Positions 58,598 to 64,000 of a DNA stretch of 64,000 nucleotides are shown here, one piece after another. Position 1 is the stretch's first letter. Each line of letters starts with the position of its first letter. The stretch is taken from the NCBI GenBank assembly GCA_904374465.1, contig CAJFFY010000001.1:1-64000 (forward strand), given 5' to 3'. Position numbers and translations under genes: made by a program. Below the pieces are notes generated by a model. The model saw only the letters and a program-made list of their open reading frames with translations, had not been told where the DNA came from and did no database searches. The stretch comes from an uncultured Subdoligranulum sp. (GTDB lineage: Bacteria > Bacillota > Clostridia > Oscillospirales > Ruminococcaceae).

Positions 58598-60538
58598 TCA
58601 TCTGGTATTTTGCCCACTTTTTTTGCCAGCCAGCAGGGAAATGGCCAACACAACAGGCGCACAAGCCAAAATCGGCAAGAAGTATCGCAGCAAGTCATTG
58701 ACCGGCGACGCCAGCAGGGTAAGCCAGTAGATCCCCAGGCACACAGCCAGCGGAACCGACTCCACACGGCGACGCCGGAACAACCAGCATAGCATGGCAA
58801 CCAGCCCCCACACCACGAATCCGCGGTTGGTAAGCAACCCCAGAACCGGAATGCGCTTGAACAGTAGCCCCCACTGATACAGAAGGTATCGTGCCGTGCC
58901 GCCGGTATCAAGATAGGCAATGTTCAGTTCTTTCCAGTCCATGGAAGGCTGGTTGATGTACATATAGTACTCATAGGGCGAACGGCTCTCTGCAATGGTA
59001 TAATATCCAAAAGAGTTTGCCTGCGTTGCCTGCAGATAGCAGGTGGGATGTTTCAGGAACATGGAAAACCACGTGGCAAAGTACGTTTGCAATTCCTGGC
59101 GGGAAGGGTCCTTGTACAAAGCCATCATACCATCCGAAATTTGCGGCTCATAGCTGTCCCGAATCTGCTCGTAATCGACCACCGCATCGATCGCTTGCCG
59201 TTCTTCTTCCGTCACTTCATCCGGATAGACGCAAACATAGCGGCCCGTCTGCTGCAATGGGATGGAAAGCAGCAAATCGCCGCCTGCGGAAGGTATCCCC
59301 AGAATTTGCCCCGTAAACAGGCCAAATCCCAGATATACCGCCACGGTACCAACCGCAATGCCGGCACAGATCTTTCGCAAACCCGATTTGCCGACCAATA
59401 CTGCCACCAAAACCAGCGTGGGTACCACGGCATAGCTGCCGTTTTTGCGCAACAAACAGGACAGAAGGGCCACAATTCCGTAACGCAGCCAAAGTACCTT
59501 GGTTTCCCGAAATGCTTTCGGGAACAGCAACAAATCGGCCGTGTACACAAAGAACAGGGTGAAAACGGCTGCAAACAGCGTGTCTTTGACCATGGACTGG
59601 GCAAAGGCTCCCCACGCGGGTACGAGTGCAAAAAACGCGGTCACACCATATTGCACACCGCGAGGGCAACGAAGCTTGGCACAAAAGGCTACTACCTGAC
59701 CGTACGCCCAAGCACAGACCTGACATTGCAGGAAAATGTAGAAGAAAACCCCCAGATTGTCGCTGCCCAGCATACGTCCCAGCCACAGGCATCCACCATG
59801 CAGCCATGTGGACAGCACTGTGTGATGGTCCGTCATCTCCATACTTCCCAACACCTGGCAAATTTGTGTGTGTGAATCCCAGTCCACCGATCCCGGCAGA
59901 CAGGCCAGCACCCAAGGTGTCCAGCCCAGCAGAATCAGTGCCGCAGCTACCCGTCCGGGATATCTGTCAAATGCCATCGCCAATTTGCTGCGGGGCTGCC
60001 GCAAACGGCCGTTACCGGCTCTCTGCAGCCATACATACAGGCCCCACACGGCATGATAAAACAGACCTGCATACCCCAACATACAGAACAGCGCCAAAAG
60101 CAGCTGATAAAAATTATCCGACACGAAGGCCCAGCTGTCCAGTTTACAGATGCTTAGTCCCAGAACCTGTATCACACCGAAGCATAAGCTCAGGATGCCC
60201 ATTGGTACGCCAGGCTTTTGCGTATTGTACTGCCGAAGATGATAGAGCAAAAATGCCAGGGCCACAGCCCCCACAGACCAGGCCCAGGAATCCAACGGAA
60301 AATTTTGCTGCAATTTAGTCAGCACAACCAGAATCTTGGAAGCACCCTCCAATGAAATAGGCGTACTGTCGTAATTCATGCCATACTTCAGGTCTAAGCC
60401 CGCCTGGCCGGCATCCGCCACTACCACCTGAACAGAAAGCGCCGCTGTGCAGACTATGCCCCAAAAGGCAGACACAATCCCCGCCTTACCGTTCACTGTA
60501 CGGTTTTGTTTCACCTGCGTACGCCTCTTTTCCATCAC
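58598..60538 (-). CDS. Large polytopic membrane protein (DUF6020-like, possible glycosyltransferase or polymerase)
   Basis: A 646-residue protein with about 12-14 hydrophobic helices and a ~130-residue soluble loop (about 445-550). A conserved-looking stretch is GSVDWDSHTQICQVLG followed by TDHHTVLSTWLHG, which resembles the acidic/histidine loop of GT-C-type or DUF6020 membrane proteins. No donor-binding motif can be named. Its start overlaps the stop of the metallophosphoesterase gene by four bases. It could handle a cell-surface polymer; this is inference only. Confidence 0.65.
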   Translation of the reverse strand: MMEKRRTQVKQNRTVNGKAGIVSAFWGIVCTAALSVQVVVADAGQAGLDLKYGMNYDSTPISLEGASKILVVLTKLQQNFPLDSWAWSVGAVALAFLLYHLRQYNTQKPGVPMGILSLCFGVIQVLGLSICKLDSWAFVSDNFYQLLLALFCMLGYAGLFYHAVWGLYVWLQRAGNGRLRQPRSKLAMAFDRYPGRVAAALILLGWTPWVLACLPGSVDWDSHTQICQVLGSMEMTDHHTVLSTWLHGGCLWLGRMLGSDNLGVFFYIFLQCQVCAWAYGQVVAFCAKLRCPRGVQYGVTAFFALVPAWGAFAQSMVKDTLFAAVFTLFFVYTADLLLFPKAFRETKVLWLRYGIVALLSCLLRKNGSYAVVPTLVLVAVLVGKSGLRKICAGIAVGTVAVYLGFGLFTGQILGIPSAGGDLLLSIPLQQTGRYVCVYPDEVTEEERQAIDAVVDYEQIRDSYEPQISDGMMALYKDPSRQELQTYFATWFSMFLKHPTCYLQATQANSFGYYTIAESRSPYEYYMYINQPSMDWKELNIAYLDTGGTARYLLYQWGLLFKRIPVLGLLTNRGFVVWGLVAMLCWLFRRRRVESVPLAVCLGIYWLTLLASPVNDLLRYFLPILACAPVVLAISLLAGKKSGQNTR

Positions 60539-61215
60539 AATTTATACGGGCAAAATCCCAATCCGTCTGCAGAAATCAAGCGGTAAGTAATACCATCCAC
60601 TTCCCCCTGCACAGCAAAGCGGATGGAACGCCCGTGCAAATGCCCATAGTAGCATTCCCGGACCGAAAACTCCCGCAGAACATCAATCAGTTCCTGAGCG
60701 CAGGCGCCGGGATAAACCGGCGGATAATGCAGGAATGCAATTTTGTGGGGGGCATCTCCCGCTGCCTGCAGCGACATACGAAGCCGCCCGGCCTCACGGG
60801 CCATCAGTTTTTCTCCCTGTGCCGCAGCATCATCAAAAGGCCATCCCCGCGTGCCGCAAAGAGCTGCTTCCCCCACGAAGCAGGCATTGTTATGCAGGAT
60901 ATGCAGTGAATCAAATCCGTTGGCCTGCAGATAATTTTCCATCTTACGGGTAGTGGTCCACCAATAGTCATGATTCCCTTTCAGCAGCCACTTCTGTCCC
61001 GGAAGTTTCTGAAGAAAGGCAAAATCCGCATATGTATCCGCAAGATTCATGGCCCAGCTGGTATCCCCTGCCAGCACCACCGTATCCTCGGGTTTCACCA
61101 GTGCTTTCCATTGGGCTTCCAACCGGGGCAAATACCCTTCCCAGCCGCGGAAAACGTCCATAGGCTTATCGGTTCCCAGGGAGAGATGCAAATCCCCTAT
61201 TGCAAATACTGCCAT
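60535..61215 (-). CDS. Calcineurin-like metallophosphoesterase
   Basis: A 226-residue cytoplasmic phosphoesterase with the full set of dimetal motifs: GDLHLS (7-12), GDTSWAM (about 50-56), KGNHDYWW (about 79-86), FLHYPP and YGHLHGRS. Substrate unknown; homologues of this size in Clostridia are annotated only as metallophosphoesterases. GGAG precedes ATG 61215. Translation is coupled to the membrane protein downstream. Confidence 0.92.
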   Translation of the reverse strand: MAVFAIGDLHLSLGTDKPMDVFRGWEGYLPRLEAQWKALVKPEDTVVLAGDTSWAMNLADTYADFAFLQKLPGQKWLLKGNHDYWWTTTRKMENYLQANGFDSLHILHNNACFVGEAALCGTRGWPFDDAAAQGEKLMAREAGRLRMSLQAAGDAPHKIAFLHYPPVYPGACAQELIDVLREFSVRECYYGHLHGRSIRFAVQGEVDGITYRLISADGLGFCPYKL

Positions 61216-61266
61216 ACAGCTCCTTATTACTTTTCTGTCACAACAGGGAGTCCATACCGTTTTTTT

Positions 61267-62715
61267 TCAGCGCAGTGCGGCGGCGCGGATTTCCTCCGGC
61301 CGGATTTTTTCGCTGAAGCGCACCGGCAGGCTGTCCAGCACACACAAGCTGGCCGGTGCCTGCTGTTTTGTCTTTTCGGTCAAACATTTCATGGCGGCAA
61401 AGTCACTTTCCGGCGCTTGTTCTCCCAGAGCCGCCAAAACATCCCTCGGGAACTTAAACGGACTGGCCGTGGACAGCACCACCATCGGCGCTTCGCTTCG
61501 GTTGTTTTCCGCCACACAGAAGGCAACAGCCGTATGCGTATCACACAAGTATCCATCCTGCACAAAGCGATCATGGATTTCGGCCGCTCCCTGCATATCA
61601 TCGGCATATCCGGCTGCAAAGTTCTGCTGAATTTTGGCCAAGGTATCGGCATCCACCGTATAGGTGCCGGTCTCCGCAAGGTCTTTCATCCAGCCCGCCA
61701 CCTTTTCACAGCTTTCGCTCACGTGATACAACAACCGCTCCAGATTGGAAGAGATCAGAATATCCATCGACGGCGAAGTTGTCTTATAGAAGGTCCGGCG
61801 CGCATCATAGGTTCCGGTGCGCAGGAAGTCAGTTAGGACATTGTTTTTGTTGGAGGCGCAGACCAGTTTTCCCACCGGCAACCCCATACGCTTGGCATAA
61901 TACCCGGCAAGAATATCGCCGAAATTACCGGTAGGCACGCAGAAATCCACCGGGTGGCCCCAGGCTACTGCCCCCTGCTCCACCAAACGGAAGTAGGCAT
62001 AGAAGTAGTACACAATCTGCGGTGCAAGGCGCCCCCAGTTGATGGAGTTGGCACTGGACAGTCGGATGTCGCGCCGCTCCAGCGCATCGGCCACAGAAGC
62101 ATCCGCAAAAACTCGTTTTACACCCGTCTGGGCATCATCGAAGTTTCCTTCCACCGCGTAGACCCGGACATTTTCTCCCGTCTGTGTAACCATCTGCAAG
62201 CGTTGAATCTCACTGGTACCGGCATCCGGATAAAAAACGGAAATCTCAATTCCGTCCAGTCCGGCATAACCCGCCAGTGCTGCTTTTCCGGTATCTCCCG
62301 AAGTAGCTACCAGAATACGTGTCTTTTCGGTCCGTCCCAGGTTATGCTTGGCTTCCACCAGCAACTTGGGCATCAGCTGCAGTGCATAGTCCTTGAACGC
62401 ACAGGTCGGCCCATGCCACAGCTCCAGTGCGTACACGCCGTCATGAACCTTCCGGGTGTAACCGGCCTTCCCACCGAAGGCATCCCCATAGGTGGATGTG
62501 GTTGCCTGTTCAAGAAATTGTTCCTGATAGTCGGTAAGGTAGCCCGCCAAAACGCGCTGCGCCAATTCAGGATAGGACAAATTTTTCCATGCCGCAAGGT
62601 CCGCCTGGGGAAAGGCTTCGGGCACAAACAGACCGCTCTGCGGCGCCAGACCTCGCACAATTGCCTCCGAAGCGGAAACACGAATCCGGGAATCTCTGGT
62701 ACTTTGATACTGCAT
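61267..62715 (-). CDS. thrC: Threonine synthase
   Basis: It converts O-phosphohomoserine to threonine with pyridoxal phosphate. The 482-residue protein is the long form: N-terminal signature STRDSRIRVSASEAIVRGLAP, the PLP-lysine in GPTCAFKDYALQL (about 107), the phosphate loop ATSGDTGKAAL and CVPTGNFGDILAGYYAKRMG. AAAGGGTG precedes the ATG. No hom or thrB is adjacent, so the threonine branch is dispersed, unlike the lysine branch at 4-8 kb. Confidence 0.96.
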   Translation of the reverse strand: MQYQSTRDSRIRVSASEAIVRGLAPQSGLFVPEAFPQADLAAWKNLSYPELAQRVLAGYLTDYQEQFLEQATTSTYGDAFGGKAGYTRKVHDGVYALELWHGPTCAFKDYALQLMPKLLVEAKHNLGRTEKTRILVATSGDTGKAALAGYAGLDGIEISVFYPDAGTSEIQRLQMVTQTGENVRVYAVEGNFDDAQTGVKRVFADASVADALERRDIRLSSANSINWGRLAPQIVYYFYAYFRLVEQGAVAWGHPVDFCVPTGNFGDILAGYYAKRMGLPVGKLVCASNKNNVLTDFLRTGTYDARRTFYKTTSPSMDILISSNLERLLYHVSESCEKVAGWMKDLAETGTYTVDADTLAKIQQNFAAGYADDMQGAAEIHDRFVQDGYLCDTHTAVAFCVAENNRSEAPMVVLSTASPFKFPRDVLAALGEQAPESDFAAMKCLTEKTKQQAPASLCVLDSLPVRFSEKIRPEEIRAAALR

Positions 62716-62731
62716 ATGTTACACCCTTTCT

Positions 62732-63091
62732 CTATGTTGAACCTTGGAATGCGTCGAAAATACAATGTACCTGCCAGCCTTTTGCGGCAGGCATCACTTC
62801 TACCACATCGAAACGCACCGACGCCTCGGCAAAAGGACTGTTCTGCAGGTAGAACTGGGCGGCACGGATCAGCCGCCGCTGTTTATGTAAATCCACCGCT
62901 TCTGCAGCAGTCCCCCATCCCGTGCTGCTCCGGGTTTTTACCTCCGCAAAAACCAGTTGATTTTCCTTATATAAAATCAGGTCCAGTTCCCCCATCCGGG
63001 TGCGGAAATTATGACCCAGCAGCAGGTACCCGCGCTGCTGATAATACCGGGCGGCAACAGCCTCCCCCGTATGGCCCAATTCATTTTTCAT
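62732..63091 (-). CDS. YraN family (UPF0102) endonuclease-like protein
   Basis: A 119-residue protein of the restriction-endonuclease-like superfamily with GHTGEAVAARYY, GELDLIL, FAEVKTRSSTGWG and the AAEAVDLHKQRRLIRAA helix. The GEhD-ExK core (here GELD ... EVK) suggests metal-dependent nuclease chemistry, but the role is unknown; links to Holliday-junction processing have been proposed for the family. It overlaps the rnhB 3' end by 11 bases, a conserved pairing. Confidence 0.92.
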   Translation of the reverse strand: MKNELGHTGEAVAARYYQQRGYLLLGHNFRTRMGELDLILYKENQLVFAEVKTRSSTGWGTAAEAVDLHKQRRLIRAAQFYLQNSPFAEASVRFDVVEVMPAAKGWQVHCIFDAFQGST

Positions 63092-63725
63092 GCCAATAGC
63101 CCTGTTTTTTCAGGAAGCTGCGTCGGTAAAACGGCTGAATCCCGTATTCGGCAATCAACTGGTAGTGCAGTGCGGTGGGATAGCCCTTGTGCCTGGCCAA
63201 CTGGTACTGCGGATATGCCCGATCCAGTTCCAGCATATAACGGTCACGGCTGACCTTTGCCAGCACCGATGCAGCCGCAATACTGGCGCTGGTTGCATCG
63301 CCTTTCACCACCGCCTGTGCCGGGATCTTCAGATCCGGCGGGCAGCGGTTCCCGTCGACAAGGACATACTCCGGCTGCGTGGCCAGTCCCTCCACAGCCT
63401 GGGTCATACCGTCCATGGTAGCCCACAGGATATTTTTTTCATCTATTTCCTGGGGAGAAATAAAAACAACTTTGTAGGCAATGGCCCGTTTTGTAATTTC
63501 TTCAAAAAGGGCCTCTCTGCGCTTTTCGGTGAGCTTTTTGGAATCGTTGATGCCTTCAATGGGGTCCTCCGGGTTCAGGATCACCGCCGCACAGCAAACC
63601 GGCCCGCACAACGGTCCCCGCCCCGCCTCGTCCACACCGCACAACACACCGTGTTCGGCGCGTTGCCCGGCATCGTAGGCATACAGAAGCGGATTATTGC
63701 TCGTCTTCGTCGAACGCATCGTCAT
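63081..63725 (-). CDS. rnhB: Ribonuclease HII
   Basis: It cleaves RNA in RNA-DNA hybrids and single ribonucleotides in DNA. 214 residues; the active-site DE pair is in GVDEAGRGPLCGPV (D32, E33), with DSKKLTEKRR and DATSASIAAASVLAKVSRD following. The start was set at ATG 63725, eight bases after GGAGGT; it overlaps the ylqF-like 3' end by 32 bases. The longer frame upstream is not supported. Confidence 0.96.
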   Translation of the reverse strand: MTMRSTKTSNNPLLYAYDAGQRAEHGVLCGVDEAGRGPLCGPVCCAAVILNPEDPIEGINDSKKLTEKRREALFEEITKRAIAYKVVFISPQEIDEKNILWATMDGMTQAVEGLATQPEYVLVDGNRCPPDLKIPAQAVVKGDATSASIAAASVLAKVSRDRYMLELDRAYPQYQLARHKGYPTALHYQLIAEYGIQPFYRRSFLKKQGYWHEK

Positions 63726-64000
63726 CGTCCGGTACCTCCTGCACTGCCTCACGCTGCGGAGGCCGTTCCAACGAAAGCCGCCCCCACTTGCTGGCGCGGA
63801 ACTCACCCACCAGCATTTTGGCCGCTCGTTCTGTATCCACCTCACCGCCGGAGATCAACATACCCCGTTTGGCACCGATGGCCTGCAACAATTCGTAAGG
63901 CGCCAGTTCCAAAGCGGTCTGCTCCAATTTGTAGCGGGCCAGCAACTGCTGGGGATAAATGGCCTTGACACTGGAAAGCAACCCGCAGGCCAGTTCCTCA
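63694..64000 (-). CDS. Ribosome biogenesis GTPase YlqF/RbgA-like, C-terminal part
   Basis: The gene continues beyond the window; only the last 102 codons are seen. The segment LACGLLSSVKAIYPQQLLARYKL and LISGGEVDTERAAKMLVGEFRASKWGRLSLE match the C-terminal ANTAR-like domain of RbgA, the GTPase for late 50S assembly. A very acidic tail (VPDDDDAFDEDEQ) ends the protein. The pairing with rnhB and yraN is the usual Firmicutes order. Confidence 0.82.
   Translation of the reverse strand, partial: EELACGLLSSVKAIYPQQLLARYKLEQTALELAPYELLQAIGAKRGMLISGGEVDTERAAKMLVGEFRASKWGRLSLERPPQREAVQEVPDDDDAFDEDEQ

Noticed and set aside
1..64000. CRISPR array, prophage or integrative element
   Set aside because: No regularly spaced repeats, transposase, phage structural gene or attachment-site duplication could be seen; the Xer-type recombinase sits among core genes.

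Overview
The window is a chromosomal segment of a low-G+C-lineage (Firmicutes/Clostridia) bacterium with a moderately GC-rich genome. Its gene content points to the Oscillospiraceae/Ruminococcaceae (Faecalibacterium, Subdoligranulum or Gemmiger-like). The evidence is a complete spoIIIAA-AH operon with yunB and a spoIIM-like gene, a lysine riboswitch on asd-dapA-dapB, a tyrosine T-box on tyrS, clostridial families (DUF951, DUF4364, TIGR04086, DUF6773) and lipoprotein-type ABC binding proteins. The genus is an inference; no rRNA gene is present. Genes are dense, and most lie on the minus strand. I see no insertion sequence, prophage or CRISPR array.

Layout. 1-3.6 kb: tRNA-Gly, tRNA-Cys, a cobalamin adenosyltransferase, nadE (minus), and a divergent XRE regulator plus membrane protein. 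3.6-8.5 kb (minus): lysine operon asd-dapA-dapB-capA-ACT protein behind a near-consensus promoter and an L-box. 8.5-12.5 kb (plus): queA, tgt, yajC, TIGR04086, spoIIM-like. A minus-strand Xer-type recombinase overlaps the last of these tail to tail. 13.5-14.2 kb is an AT-rich gap with palindromes. 14.2-18.9 kb (plus): galactose/methyl-galactoside ABC transporter. 19-23.9 kb (minus): TIM-barrel protein, sseB, radA and T-box-controlled tyrS. 24-39 kb (minus): one long co-directional array running spoIIIAA to AH, asp23, nusB, a TsaD paralogue, xseA, xseB, ispA, a PAP2-like protein, dxs, tlyA, nadK, argR and recN. 39-42 kb: ligA, yunB and two tandem tRNA-Ala(GGC) units. 42-47 kb (minus): M18 aminopeptidase, lytic transglycosylase, coaE, tsaC, prfA, DUF951. 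47.5-49 kb (plus): S1-domain protein and DUF4364. 49-54 kb (minus): branched-chain amino-acid ABC transporter. 54-64 kb: xpt, then clpX-clpP-tig, a large membrane protein with a metallophosphoesterase, thrC, yraN, rnhB and the 3' end of a ylqF-like GTPase.

Most striking observation. The galactose-binding lipoprotein (14253-15566) appears to be a natural circular permutation of the classical MglB fold. The part corresponding to the first ~90 residues of E. coli mature MglB sits at the C-terminus, after a linker, and most of the sugar-contact residues are retained in the new order. Its partner permease (17279-18928) carries an unusual ~215-residue, highly charged, probably coiled-coil cytoplasmic N-terminal extension. 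A double-palindrome hairpin lies between the binding-protein gene and the ATPase gene. Together these suggest a remodelled sugar importer.

Regulation visible directly: sigma-A promoters with 17-bp spacers before many units, an L-box, a T-box, many intrinsic terminators, a sigma-E-like promoter before spoIIIAA, a promoter-plus-hairpin unit before tgt, and a palindrome overlapping the XRE promoter that looks like an autoregulatory operator.
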